A stretch of 64,000 nucleotides of DNA, from positions 26,727,356 to 26,791,355 of the forward strand of contig OX393561.1 of NCBI GenBank assembly GCA_947652115.1, in the 5' to 3' direction. This DNA comes from Blastomussa wellsi (Eukaryota; Cnidaria; Anthozoa; Scleractinia; Plerogyridae). Below are positions 20,030-32,466 of this stretch, piece by piece (positions within the stretch are counted from its first letter, which is position 1; every line of letters starts with the position of its first letter). Made by a program: the position numbers and the translations under genes. Under the pieces are notes generated by a model. It did no database searches and was not told the origin of the DNA. It was given only the letters and a program-made list of their open reading frames with translations.

Positions 20030-20658
20030 ACAGTAAAACGATACGGTTGGAGTCTCAACAGCCAACAATTGACCCTCGCAAGCAGTATTTAATCACAGTG
20101 GACCACTACAGTGACTACAGTTGGACGAACTAGTCAACACCCTATCAACCACACTGTTGCTAAGACAACCACTACAAGTAAACCAATGATTAAGAACGTG
20201 CAAGTATTTGTGGTGGACGTCGATGGAGAGCCAATCTCCCAAAGGTGCACTTCAGCTAGTTCAAATGACGGGTTCAGGTCCAACGCATGTCTGAACTGAA
20301 TTCCTGCTTCTTCCAGACAACGGTCCACAGTTTGTGTCTCATGAATACAAGACATTTGCCCAGACCTTTGGCTTTGAACACGCAATGTCCTCGCCCTACT
20401 GGTCTCACAGCAATGGCAAAGCTGACTCAGCACTCCTTAACAACCGAAACACTCCACCACGTGGTCATTCCTTCTCCCCAGCTCAGCGACTAATGGGCAG
20501 ATGCACCCACTCCACAATACTGCTCTCAGAAGAGCTGCTTCGACCTGAAATTGCAGATCCCCACACGGTCTTCTCTGAAATTAACCACCAGAAGATATCA
20601 TCAAAAGCTCAGTATGACAAGCATACACAGCCTCCCCTGATGCCACTCTCACTCTCGT
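20030..20658 (+). mobile_element. gypsy-type integrase fragment, plus strand, left part
   Basis: Plus-strand reading, with one frameshift near 20320, gives DNGPQFVSHEYKTFAQ, SSPYWSHSNGKADSA and NRNTPPRGHSFSPAQRLMGR, the integrase core end and its downstream region. It is cut at 20658 by the BEL/Pao LTR and continues at 25769 with the usual basic tail. Upstream part (20030-20290) is badly eroded. Confidence 0.85.
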
Positions 20659-20936
20659 ATGAATCACAAACTCTCATAATATTATAACCTTAAACAAAGT
20701 AAATTGTTTCTTACCAATGTTCGTGGGTTTTGATTTCCTAGAGAATTTCACTCTACTTTGTCTTCTACTTTCCAATAGATCTTGTTCTCAAAGGGTCTTA
20801 ATTAAAACTGAAATGCAAGCTATGATCTATACTTATCTATAATACGGTAATTATGGCGGTAACGTAAATCAAACCACAAAATATTTCGCGACATATTCCG
20901 ATTCTAACGGAAGCGATAACATGGCTCCCCTAAATT
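20659..20936 (-). repeat. BEL/Pao LTR, left copy
   Basis: A 278-base block TGAATCACAAACTC ... GAAGCGATAACA, matched in direct orientation by 25503-25768 (shared CCTAGAGAATTTCAC, TTCCAATAGATCTTGTTCTC, AAAATATTTCGCGACATATTC). Starts TG and ends CA. It lies just after the gypsy frame and downstream (minus strand) of the BEL pol. Confidence 0.78.
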
Positions 20937-21499
20937 AAGACGGAATCCATCAGGAAGCCGAGTAATATTTATTTAAGTCGGACAAAAATTGAGTACCAGA
21001 ATAATTGAAATCATATTGTGTTATTTTCAACCCTTAATAAAAGGTAAAGATGTAAGTAATTATCTGTCATAACACCAACAACAATTTCTTATCAGAGTCC
21101 GAGAAAATGAATTTTTAAAGATCACAAGCTATAGGCAAAATCTTACGTATAACCACTTTGTAAAATCGTCTTTACGCGATTCAAGGAAATTAGTGGAAGG
21201 CTTCGAAATTTGTTTTCGATGTTTCGTGTTGTTAGAAAAGATTTCTTTTGATAAGATATTTGAAGCAGTAACACAAAAGTTTGCAATAAGGTGTAAATAA
21301 TTTTGGTACAACAATTTCTTATCAGAGCCTGAGAAAATGATTTTCAAAGCTCGCAAGCTATAGGCAAAGTCTCACATCTCTAAAGCGATTCAGTGGAATT
21401 CAGTGGAACTTCAAAATTGTTTAGGAGTGAGTGGTTCTGCTGTGTCTGATGATGTGGTACCTTCTGCTGTTAACTACTGCCTCTGATTTGCACATGAAC
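20937..21499. other. BEL/Pao 3' untranslated region, no gene
   Basis: Between LTR and integrase. Contains a direct repeat of about 60 bases: CAACAATTTCTTATCAGAG at about 21069 and at 21309, each followed by GAGAAAATGA and AAGCTATAGGCAAA. Confidence 0.5.
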
Positions 21500-24400
21500 G
21501 TCCGTAGAGCTATCCTGTAGTAGGGCACAGAGCACACTTCTCACGGTTCTTACTTGGCGTTCCCAAATTCCACCCGTGTGACTGGCAGTCAGGACGTTGC
21601 GTTCAAACTCAAACCAGTCACAGCTCTATTTCAACATCTCTTGTTTTACTTTATTCTGATTCATTTCAGCAAGCGCTTCCTTCAGCACTCTTGTTGCCCC
21701 AATGAAATTCGACCACACCTGCATATGATGCGGCATAGGGTGTTAATGTAGGAATCTGTTTCCAAGGAGTTGGCAACTTCCAGGTGAATAGTTACTAGGC
21801 ATGTGAACAATACCCCATATCTCTTAAGTTCCTTGTGCCCTTCTCTAACATACCAGGGTATGAAATAATCCACTGCGCAATATATGAAAGGAGGGGTAGG
21901 TATTAATCTTTCTGCTGGGAGATCTGCCATTTTCTGTTCTTGCACCTTCGCTCTAAGCCTTCTGCAAGTGATGCATTCATGGTCTAGCCTGGAGACTACT
22001 GAGCCATTGCCTATGATCCAGTAGCCAGAGGAACGGGTTTTGTTGAGGGTAATTCCCATTCCTTGATGTAGAGCTCTTCATGGTAGTGTCGGGCTAGGAG
22101 CTTGCTAATGTGTCCCTGTCCAGGCAGAACAATAGGGTGCTTTACATCTTGAGAGACGCTAGCTTGCTTTATTCGTCTGCCAATTCTCACTAGATTGCTG
22201 TGGTCTAGGAATGGATCCAGAGGGGAGAGGGGACTGGCTCCTTTAGGTTTCTGAATCCTGGATCTTGAGTCATCTTCTTTATGGGTTGCGTAGTCTGCAG
22301 TTATCTTCTTCAGTTTGCTTATCTCTTCTTTAAAGGCTTCATTCTGCATGTGTCTTATAATTTCTTGTTCTGCTTCTGATAATTCATTGACGTCAACTGG
22401 ACGATACTTGCGTGCTGTGGATCTTGTCTTCACTCCATCCATAGTTGTCAACTTTCCACATGTTCTTTCTGATAAGATTATTCTGTACCGCAAGGATACA
22501 GCAATGGCACGTTTTGTTCTGAACCAGCTTGAAAAGTATTCCAGCCATTGAAGAAGGGTTGCGGATTGCTCCTTGTTTGTCGTGTAAGTTGTAAAGGAAG
22601 ATGCTTTCCTCACTTCTTTATCATCAGGCTGTAGGGATTTTGGTTCACTCTTGTCTGCATTCCTCTAGCCATCGTGGTCATCCCAAAGGAAAGACGGTCC
22701 TCGTAGCCACCTCGAAGACTGTAGGAGGTCTTTGGGGCTTAGACCACGCAAAGCATCATCAGCCGGGTTGTTCTTTCCCTCAATGTACTTCCATTGGTTT
22801 GGGACGGTGTGTTCTGTTTGCAATGAACGTGTGAAACAGGTGTGCATCATTGTGGATGTATGCCTGAACTACTTTGCTATCGGTCCAGAACACTTCTTCG
22901 ACTTCGTTGTATCTCATCTCTCGGCTCAGCATCTCGCTAACTCTGACAGATAAAGGCATTGTACGGTTATCGGCTTCAACGGGGTAACACGTGCCTTACC
23001 CATAACTAGTGAGCAGTTCACTCGGTTGTGTCCACTACACGGAGGTAAGAACACTGGCCATATCCTTCTGTGCTTGCATCCAAAAAGTGATGTAGCTCGA
23101 CTTTCTTGAGGTTTTCCATTTCCTTTGATTTGAAACATCTTGGGACTTCCATCATCTCTAGAAGGGGAAGTTCATTTCGCCACATTTCCCACTGCTTTCG
23201 CAGCTCGTCAGGTATGGCGTCATCCCAACCTATGCTTTCCTTGCATAGCAGCTGCAATATTCTTTTCCCTCGCAGCAGGAATGGGGAAGCAAAATCAAGC
23301 GGGTCATACATTGAGCTTACTGTTGATAGGATTCCATGTCTCATAAGTGGTTTATCCTTGAGTAATACAAAACTTGAAAGCGTCATTTTCAATGTTCCAT
23401 TCTACGCCAAGAACACGTTCGGGAGAAAGTCAATCACGGCTCAGATCTAGTTCCTTGATCTCCTCTGTGCGCAACTCTATGGGTGTGGACTTGACAACTT
23501 CTTTACTTAAGACGTGAACTTGTGGAGTCTGAAGCCGCCTTCATGCACATCACAGTTCTTGATCAATTCACTGGCTTCTGGTACCATAGGGACTGACTTA
23601 AGCGCATCATCAACATAGAAATTCTCCTTGATAAAGGAAGTTGCTTCTACTCCAAACTCATTTAAACCGTATTGGTGGCAGTTCTAAGGGCCAAATTAGC
23701 ACAGCCCAGGGAGGAGGTGGCACCAAATAGATGTACTGTCATTCTGTATTCTGTTGGCTCCTTTGAGGTGTCTCCTTGTTCCCACCAAAGAAAGCGGGGG
23801 AGGTCACAATGTTCTTCATTGACGTGGACCTGGTGGAACATGAATTCGATGTCGCAGGCGAATGCCACAGGTTCTTGTCTTAAACAACATAGGACACCAA
23901 CCAAGGAGTTCGTCAGATCAGGGCCTTGCAGAAGATGGTGATTAAGGGAATGTCCCTTAAAATCTGCTGAACAATCGAAGACCACTCGTAGCTTCTCGGG
24001 TTTCTTGGGGTGATACACCCCATGGTGAGGAATGTACCAAACTGTTTCATACAGCTTGGGGGCCTTCCCTACGTGCCTTCTTCTAACATCTTCTGCATGA
24101 ATATCACATAATCTCCTTTGTATTTTGAGTCGATGGCAAACCTTCGACTTAACTGCTCCAAACGTGCTTCAGTGTGTTTCTTGTTGCATGGTAAGCGGAC
24201 ATTTTTGTTATGAATGGTAAGGGAATTTCGTAGTGCCCGTTATCTGCTTTATGAATACCATTAGAGGTAATGTTCATAAACTTTCAATCTTCCTGCGACA
24301 TTGCCAAGTTCGCATCTTGAGGCTTGGAAAAGTCCTCCTTGAACATGTTCTTGATGGCCGAAGGTGCCATAATCTCCTTACAACTCTTCAGAGGGACGAA

Positions 24401-24530
24401 CTTGTTTCCATTTCTTGGTCTTTAATTCTGACTTTAATTTTGGCTAAACATTCTAACGCCGCGTTGTTCACGTCCAGGGACTCGTCATGTTTTTCTAATT
24501 CCCTTTCTGGAAGTTCTATCTGATCAAAAG
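21500..24530 (-). mobile_element. BEL/Pao retrotransposon pol, decayed
   Basis: Minus-strand order from high to low coordinates. Reverse transcriptase at 24018-23662 (HPKKPEKLRVVFDCSA, LLQGPDLTNSLVGVL, PTEYRMTVHLFGATSS). Connection and RNase H-like part at 23392-22665 (SSMYDPLDFASPF, WDDAIPDELRKQW, HHFLDASTEGYGQCSY). Integrase N-terminal zinc region at 22613-22011 (LDPFLDHSNLVRIGRR, HPIVLPGQGHISKLLARHYHEE). Integrase core start at 22059-21682 (CITCRRLRAKVQEQKMADLP, YCAVDYFIPWYV). Many stops and shifts; gag and protease (24530-25500) are not recognisable. Orientation agrees with its flanking LTRs. Confidence 0.9.
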
Positions 24531-25256
24531 ATCAGTCACATTTTCATGTGTGGCTTGACCGGTGTTCAAGTCAACGTCCTTGTGAGCATTTAATTTTACA
24601 AGGTCCACCGGCTCTCTTAATGATTCATAGATAGTGTTCATATGCGACCGGAGGTCCTTCAACGATGTTTGTCATTTCTTCGTGCCGATTTCCAAGTCAA
24701 ATTCTAGGGTCTTTTCGGTGCAGTTTCTACTCCGACGCTCCTGACATTATTCAAATCCTTCGTTAGTAATGTGGCTGTTTTCTTAGAGGCTTTCATCGCA
24801 ACAACATTCTCCCTCTAAAGTACTTCTTTGTTTTTTTTTTTACTTTATCGGTCTCCATTGTCTAATTTCTGTTCATAATCCTTTTCTATTTGAGTTCTTA
24901 GAGTTCGTCAAACCCTCATTGTTGACTGTAATGGTTTTGTTCAAGTTAGAAAAGAAAGTCTCGCTCCCAGGTTGTTACACGTGCAGTCAAAAGCACCAAG
25001 TTGAGTAAGGGGATTCTTCTATTATCTCTTGTATGTGTGGGCGGGGTGCGTGTGTGTGTATGTGTGTGTGTGTTGTGTTAGCATCGTATGCAGGATGACG
25101 TAGCACATGTATTTATTTCGTAATTAGTTAAAAAGAATACAAGCAATGTAAGTACAATTTCTGTAAGTAGGTCAAGCAATGTAATGTAATGTAGTAATAG
25201 TAGTGTAACTCAAATAGTCATGTAACGTAGTATTGTTTGTATGTGTCGTTGCTATG

Positions 25257-25287
<31 letters not shown>

Positions 25288-25502
25288 CAAGCCAATATAG
25301 GTTTACATTTCTTTCTTTAATTGTTCCTTCGTATTCCTATTCTTGTGGCCTCAGGGCACTTATCAAAGCGGTCAACTTAAATAATTACATTAAGAAATCT
25401 CCTAAATATTTGTTTTTCATAGCTAAAATGATCATCGAACTAAACGCACGTGATATCGAAAAGAACTTGAAAACAGTCACAAATCTAGCGAAACCTATAA
25501 CG
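24531..25502. other. eroded 5' part of the BEL/Pao element
   Basis: Expected to hold gag and protease on the minus strand, but no frame can be recognised. It includes simple repeats: GTGTGT at about 25036-25075 and a TAA repeat followed by A12 at 25256-25285. Confidence 0.45.
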
Positions 25503-25768
25503 CATGAATCACAAATTCTCATAACATTACAATATTAAACAAAGTGAATGTTGCTTACCAACATTCGTGGGTCTTGGTTTCCTAGAGAATTTCACCCTAA
25601 CTTGTCTTCTAGTTTCCAATAGATCTTGTTCTCAAGGGTCTTAAGTAGAACTGAAATGCGAGCTATGATCTATACTTATCTATAACACTGTAATCACAGC
25701 AGTAACGTAAATCAAACAACAAAATATTTCGCGACATATTCTGATTCTAACGGAAGCGGTAACACACA
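25503..25768 (-). repeat. BEL/Pao LTR, right copy
   Basis: Direct repeat of 20659-20936; starts TGAATCACAAATTC and ends GAAGCGGTAACA. The two LTRs differ at many sites, so the insertion is old. I do not see a clean target duplication. Confidence 0.78.
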
Positions 25769-26134
25769 CTACCAAGCAACCTCCGCCGCTTCCACTGATG
25801 CAGTCCTCAGTACCAGCAACCCCAGAACACAAGCCTGCACAGCAACCAGCAGCAGTACCACTTCAGATCGAATGACCCACCATCCCACCACCCACTCAGC
25901 CGCCGCAACAGGCCCAGCAGATCAGTGAAGCGCCAGCGGTCCATGAAAATCATCAAGTTACCAGATCTGGACAAGTAGTACGCCCACCACAAAAGTACAA
26001 GGACTCTCCTTGAAGGGCAATTAGGAGGACAATGAAAGACAAGGAACTCAAGAAAGAGCAAACCTTTGTTTGCCAACAGTGTTTTTTTTGCCATTAGTTA
26101 TTTCTTTTTTTTATTTTTTTAAGAGATGGGGGGA
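25769..26134 (+). mobile_element. gypsy pol C-terminal tail, right part
   Basis: A Pro/Gln-rich coding stretch ends with TRSGQVVRPPQKYKDSP and a stop near 26013, the usual C-terminus of gypsy pol. A purine-rich tract (AAGAGATGGGGGGA, about 26120-26133) precedes the LTR. Belongs with 20030-20658, split by the BEL/Pao insertion. Confidence 0.75.
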
Positions 26135-26303
26135 TGTCAGGTTATATCACGTTACTGTTATGGCATTACTCGCATTTCATTGTTACGTAATTCAATGCCC
26201 CCATTCGAACGCGTGCTTTGCTTCTCATGCAATAAAATAGAGTATTTGACGTGGACGTCTTGTCTCTTTTGCACGATGCATAACAGATACCCCGATGAAA
26301 CAC
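26135..26303 (+). repeat. gypsy 3' LTR (probable)
   Basis: Begins TGTCAGGTTATATCACG right after the polypurine tract and contains AATAAAATAGAG. Probably ends at GATGAAACA, 26303. No partner LTR in the window. Confidence 0.55.
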
Positions 26304-26703
26304 TTTCTTATGTTTGATATATTACTTGAAATTCCTAGTCATAGCTTCGTAAATAAATGCTAGGGATTTTCTAAGGATTACTAGCATGGAAACTCAGTGC
26401 CAAAACAACAGAATTTGCCTACAGGGCTTTTTCACAGACTTGACAAGCGGCCATATTGGATTGCTGAAACAAAAGGCAAAGATTGGATAACAAATATAGT
26501 AAAATCCCATAGGATTGATTTGGGAAACCAAAATGGTTGCCATTTCTTTGTTTTGGACACAAATATGGCTGTGATAATGTCATAATTATGAAAATGTTCT
26601 AGAGGTATTCTTTACTGGGAATTACAGTGCATTCATATGACCTGAATGTTACCATTTCTTTTGATATTACATTATTTACAAGATTACTTATTAATGCACC
26701 TAC
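26304..26703. other. intronic sequence of D2HGDH, nothing seen
   Basis: AT-rich, with no repeats or coding signal found. I looked for the next D2HGDH exon on the minus strand and did not find it. Confidence 0.5.
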
Positions 26704-26797
26704 CTGACAGTATTTCTCCTAGCAAAACCCTTGCCAGTTTATATGTAATGACGACATCCTCGAAGCTTTCACATCCCAGAAAAGCAACATTGACAGA
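26704..26797 (-). CDS. D2HGDH: D-2-hydroxyglutarate dehydrogenase exon (third seen)
   Basis: Minus-strand exon of 94 bases with AG before it and GTAGGT after it. It reads SVNVAFLGCESFEDV then YKLARVLLGEILS, the segment that follows the FAD-binding domain in D2HGDH, a mitochondrial FAD enzyme that oxidises D-2-hydroxyglutarate to 2-oxoglutarate. Entry phase 0 agrees with the exit of the exon at 27148-27236. The following exon was not found between this exon and position 1. Confidence 0.85.
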
Positions 26798-27147
26798 CTA
26801 TGATTAAAAGTGGAATCAGATTAATATAAAAACTAAATTGTATATTACTCTAATACATGTATGTAGGGTTTACATCCTGCATGGCTTACATGTAACCACA
26901 GGAGGAGTAAGACTCACAGGAAAAGTCTGGAAATGAGCTTACAAAAACACCTTAAAACCTAACTGTACCTCTGGTAAGGAATATATAGAATAAATTGTAA
27001 GAGAGCCACCCTGATTCACCATTCTATACACTACTTGGACTGGTTTAATTTGTAGTAATGTAGCAACATGTTGTGATGTGAGGTTCTTAGAAAAATATAT
27101 AATACATATAATTTCAAATCCTGTCATTAATACGCTGCTAAACTGAC

Positions 27148-27236
27148 CTTTGGCCTTGTTGGTACCAGGATTGATGCAGCAGTAATAACACCTAATGTGC
27201 CTTCTGAACCAATAAATAGCTGCTTAACATCATATC
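27148..27236 (-). CDS. D2HGDH: D-2-hydroxyglutarate dehydrogenase exon (second seen)
   Basis: Minus-strand exon of 89 bases bounded by TTTTCAG and GTCAGT. It reads [19 protein letters not shown] then [10 protein letters not shown]. The GSEGTLG motif is the hallmark of FAD-linked oxidases of this family, contacting the FAD. It takes up the split glycine codon left by the exon at 61944-62001, so the two are joined across 34.7 kb. The gene looks functional here: no stop, intact splice signals. Confidence 0.9.
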
Positions 27237-27889
27237 CTGAAAAATAAATACTGTATATTAGTACTGTATTGTATATTAATTATCTTCAACATGGTAATGA
27301 CAAAGTAAAGAGGACAGCTTTAGCAGGTGGTTGAGACACTTGCCTATCTACAACGTTGGATGTTTTGTTCCGCCGGGAGGGGGTACTGCCTAAAATTTCA
27401 GACAGGTGTGTGCCAAAATTTGATACCCTATTCAAGGCCCAAACTCGAAAAATGACACCTATTCAAGGAAAAATGGGCTTATTCATACTAGAGATTGTTC
27501 AGTTTAAATAAACCGTTTCTTCTTCATTTCACTTGTCGTTTACGCATGTAAGTTTAATCATGTAAATCAATTTAGACAATGCAATTTCGATACCCTATCT
27601 GGGGATCAGGCCAGGAACAATGCCAAAAAGGGCACAAATGATAGCCTATTTAAGGATTGAGTAGTAGGGGGAGGATTTGACAAATGCCACCAATGATTTT
27701 TGGTATATACTTGGGTCTTTGCCCTCGTATGTAGCATAGAAAAACATTACTTGTATTCATTAAACCCCCTCTACACTACTTAGCAAATGAGGGGTCATTT
27801 AGAGATTGGCACCCATCTTGTAACACCAATTAGAGATTGGTACCTTTTATTGTAACACCCAATTAGAAATTTATGCTAATTATATAAGG
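27237..27889. repeat. start of the long D2HGDH intron, with a GGGGGTACT-type dispersed repeat and a short tandem repeat
   Basis: CCGGGAGGGGGTACTGCC at about 27371 begins a repeat-like block with two near-identical phrases (CCTATTCAAGG). At about 27797-27875 the phrase TTAGAGATTGG...TAACACC(C)AATTAGA is repeated about two and a half times in tandem, just upstream of the degraded polymerase. I associate the first block with cnidarian MITEs; this is from memory. Confidence 0.5.
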
Positions 27890-30130
27890 ATGGATTCTTC
27901 TGATATCACCGAGCAAGATCTTGATTATTTTCTTTCAATGTTTCAGGAACAGGCAACCGAACCTGAGATTGTTGGAAGCGGAACTTCCAACCAAGAGGAT
28001 TTACTGCAACAACTGCTCGAGGACTCGGAAATTTCAGAGTATCTTGAGCAATTGCTGGTGGAAAACGAGCTACTAGCAGAACGAGTCTGCGGGGCAGGCC
28101 AAAATATTACTGGATGCATGCATTCCGGAGGAAGAGCGTTCACAACATAACCAACCCAGAGCCCCACCACAACAACAAGGAGGAGAAGAAGGTGAGAAGT
28201 TTTGAGATTGTTTGACGCAATTCAGCCACAGAATATCAGACCAACAAATTATCAGAATGAGATTCTGAATCTGTACGCAGATACAGTATATGCGGGGGAA
28301 GAGGAAAACGGTCGGCGCTTTATCAGATGGCGCATTATCAAAGAACTGAACAAAGACCTTACCCCTAACTTCATGGCAAAAATTTGAAGGGGTGTTCATA
28401 CTTCATTTTACCTCAGGTACAACTACTTGAGTCAGCTGCGAAATATTGATAATGGTACGACCATCATATTTTACACAAACCCTGGCAGCTCTCCTTGGTT
28501 CGAAGATTTGGATTCTGCAGAGGCCTGCTCAAGTGAACAGGAAACCAATCCCCTGAATCCTGACAACATCAAGCGCCCATCAACAAAGTGGGAGTTTATA
28601 GGCTTCTTTAATGTTGACATAAAGGTTGTCTTAACCAGGGCGTCATTGGTGGGAACAGGTCCATTACCAGATTGGTTGCAAAACCTATCACACAGGTGAG
28701 CAATGACAGAGTTGGATACCTACCAAGACAACCTGTGTCTCTGGTGCTGCATCACAGTTCACCAAGGCGTGCAAACTGATCATAGCACCGCAGCAGCGAG
28801 GGAGCTTGCAAGACAGTTCTACAAGATGGCAGAACCACCAAACAATGTTGTAAAAACTTCACTTGATCAGCTTTAGGCTGTGGAAAGGTTTTTGAATGAG
28901 GGTTTAGACTTTTTGCAATGGATTGGAATCCGAGTATATTCACCAGAGAGGGAAGAAAATGAAGAAATAATATGGCACCTGAGAAGAAAGCCCTCAAGCA
29001 AACTTAAGAACATTTTGACAATCGGTGTTTGCGAGGAGCACGCATTTCTCATAAAAGATATTACCAAGCTTGCAAAAACGAATTTATGTGTGCATTGTAA
29101 TGGGCGGTTTACACAAGCTTGCCACCTTAAACGTCACGTGGAAATATGTTCACAAGGAAAAACAGTAATCCTTTGTAAGGGTGAAAAAGTCGAAGCCCCA
29201 CAAACAGCATATGAAAAGTGTTTCTATCCCAAAGTTCAAGCCTAAAAAGAGTCCATTCTCTGGCTTGAACAAGAAGCTGCAGAGTGAAAGATTCACATAC
29301 ATCATGCAATGTGTGGGCACGGGGGTGAGCGGTTGATTGAATGAGCTCTTGTCGATGGATACCACCCACCAACAAAGACTGTATTTCAATATCATGGTTG
29401 TTGGTTTCACGGCTGTCTGCATTGTTATCCACAAGAGAGAAACAAAGTAATCTGTTGGCGAAAAGTTAAAAAAAAGGGTCCAGCAATAAGACACCAGTAT
29501 TACAACAGAACTTTGAGATGCACAGGAGCACTTCGAAAAGCTGGTTATTCCGTAGTCGAATCTTGGGCGTGTCAAGTTGGGAAAATAAAAGGAGAATTAC
29601 CCAGCACCCAAACAAAAAGCTACCTGAAAGGGATCTTATTCGATTTTGAAGCATACAGGGATAAGAGTCAGCATAAGGACTTGACAGAAATGCTAACAAT
29701 CGAGAGTACGCATGTGCCAGTTTCAGTAAGCTTGGGAGAAACTAATGAGAGGTAACCATTGCACATCTGCGAAAAGGATCCAAAGGAGTTGGCGCAAAAG
29801 TTTTGGTTAGAACATCAGAGAAAAAGTACGAGCAGAGTATGTGCCTGAAGACAAAAATCTGGTCACAAAAGCTCAGAGACAAAAGCTAGATGAGTGGTGC
29901 AATCAGGTCCTTGTTTTGGGTTTCAACTCTGGCAGCTACGATTTAAATCTGATAAAGGAGCACTTTGTGAATCACCTAGCTGGCCAAACAGACAGAGTGA
30001 GAGTGGGAAAAAAAGGAAACAAGACCATGTTTATGCTGACGAGCAGTTTCTGATTTCGCAACATAATGAATTATCTCTGATCCGTGCTTGCGTTTCGAAG
30101 CATGGTTTAAATGAAGACCAGGACTTGTAA

Positions 30131-30560
30131 CACACAATTTATTTTGCACTAATACTTCGAAATCTGCTAGGCTTTGACAGGGCGTCGTCAAATTTGCAGC
30201 GGTTGAGAGTATATATTTGTAGTCAACTGAAATTACAATAAACAGAGGTTACTATTTACGTTACGATTCGCACAAGTAACGACCTGAACGACGAAACTTA
30301 CAATTTGTGTTTTCTTGTGTTTTAAAGTCCTTTCGATGAAACTTGAAACTCTTGCTTCGCTTCAGTTGCTTGTGCTACGCGTTGGTTGCTTGTGCTAAGT
30401 GTCGATTTGAATAAATTATATTTATACTAATCTTTCGCGCTTCGCGAAAGCGAGGTAACAATTGAACTTGGCACATTTAATGCAATGATTATGAATCCGT
30501 GGATATGCGTGAAAATGCATAGCGCGCGGAAATGAATATCGCGTGAAAATGCAGATCAAT
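30131..30560. other. insert of unknown origin in the second-lineage polymerase
   Basis: Polymerase coding character is lost between about 30130 and 30560 and resumes with IAPGVSYARWVKAYE and FDSPDKLVYPGLPDY. The insert contains TTTCGCGCTTCGCGAAAG, a short hairpin at about 30432-30449. No family recognised. Confidence 0.45.
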
Positions 30561-31454
30561 ATCGCTCCAGGAGTAAGTTATGCAAGGTGGGTGAAAGCAT
30601 ACGAATGTGAGGTAACAAAGTCATGGCTCCCATAGGAGTTGTTCGATTCGCCTGACAAGCTTGTCTACCCAGGGTTGCCGGATTACTCAAAGATCAGATC
30701 ACATAAGTACGAAGACCCATGCCTGTGCAAGTGTAGTGGGTTACGACGCCAACTCTCTATCCTTCAACAATGTTGCAAGAAATGCCTTGTGGGAAAGAGC
30801 GAGTGGTTAATTACCAGCACAACCCACCAGGAGCAGCACGTTGGCTGACAGAACGGATAAAAGAAGGCACTTGGTTTGGCTTGGCAGAAGTAGACATAGA
30901 GATTCCCAAGCATCTCTGGTCTAAGTTTGAGGAAATACCTCACTTCTCTTTTACAACAAGGAGGTGCCAGAAGCTGTGATTCCAGAGCAAATGAAACGAA
31001 CTAAAAGAAATCGAGGGAGTGGAAGAAAGCTGGTAGGAGCATTATCTGGAGAAAAGTTATTGTTGTATGCGCCATTGCTGCGATGGTACATAGATCACGG
31101 TGCAGTAATCACAAACCTGTACAGAACAATTGAGTACACTGGAAAAAAGATCTTCGAATGGTTTGTAAATGCAGTAACTGAGGCGCGTCGAACCAGAGAT
31201 GCCGATATGAGCAAGGCAATACTTGCAGATGCATTCAAGCTGCTGGGCAACAGTGCATACAGAAAGCTTATAGAAGCTGTAGAGAGGCAAATGGAGAGAG
31301 AGGTAGTAGATAAAGCTTTGTGAAGCGCCTTCTTTAGCGATCTCGAGGAAATCGTGCAAGCTTATGAGATAGAAACTCGCAAAACGAGAATCAAAATAAA
31401 ACATACTTTTCAGGTCGGAATTGTAGTGTATCAGAGGCAAAGCTGCGAGTGTTG

Positions 31455-32087
31455 CAGTTGTTAGTTTCGAAACGTTCTATTTTTATATACTTTTATTTTA
31501 TCGTTTATGATTAACTCGATTGATTACGTAAAGTTGTAGTGTTAACATTTGATCACGTTTTCCAGTAGCCGTAGCTATTATATTACACGTGTACTTATCA
31601 GGTTAAGAGTTTCTTGCGAAAGACATGCTATCGTTGTACAACGAGTTTACTACATCTTCGCTATTTAGAGCAAGCTATCTCGCTATTGTCGCTATCATTG
31701 GGTTATATGCTATCAAGCTAGGAGCTAAACCAAAGTAAGTCTTTTTTAGTTGTTATAATTGTCGCATGATTTCGTTACTCTGTTTACATCGGTTTCTATT
31801 AGATAAAGGCTTAGTTGATTTCATTGTCGTTATGCACAATCTATATACGGTGCAATGTAAGTTACATAGGTTTATTTTTAATTTCCTTTTAGTTCGAACC
31901 ACATCACATCAAATCGTATCACGCTATTGTTGTGCCTTAAAGCACATCGCTGCGTATCTTCGCTACCGTCAATTATCGTCAGAATAAACTTGTAAGTTGG
32001 TTGGAAAACTTTGTTATACGTCTGTTGTTTGTGCGTTCGTTTTATGCTCCTGGTCATTCGCTATCCTGTGACTCCACTAAAGTCACA
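31455..32087. other. 633-base insert splitting the polymerase before motif C
   Basis: Coding sequence breaks at GAGTGTTGCAG and resumes at CAGTTTTACTACGACTG; joined, these keep one frame (motif LQFYYD). The insert has no frame I recognise and no clear inverted repeat. Repeated CAG at the edges may be a small target duplication. Confidence 0.55.
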
Positions 32088-32466
32088 GCAGTTTTACTAC
32101 GACTGTCTTGACAAGTATATTGACAGGCTAATCGAGATGGATACAGACAGCCTCTACATGGGAATTTCGGCAGAGAGGCCTTGAAGATTTGGTAAGACCG
32201 GAGCTGAAGGCAGAGTTTGAGGCAGAAAAAAAGAACTGGTTGTCGTGGGATAAATGGAGTGGAAGAACCCCAGGGTTATTCAAGAAAGAATTTGAAGGCA
32301 ACAAAATGATTGCACTTTGCTCCAAGAGTTATTTTGGCAACCACTCGAGGGAAAGGACAAGAAGGTCAGTGCAAAAGGGACTATAAAATCACAAAACAAC
32401 AATCTAAGATGGGAGTGATTCAAAGAAGCATTAGAGATAGCCAAAGACATGACAAAAAACAGCACA

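Noticed and set aside
25807..26094. Trp-rich minus frame of 95 residues
   Set aside because: Antisense of the gypsy Pro/Gln-rich C-terminal tail.
31455..32087. Spliceosomal intron in the third polymerase
   Set aside because: No GT at the left edge in the coding orientation; edges do not fit GT-AG.
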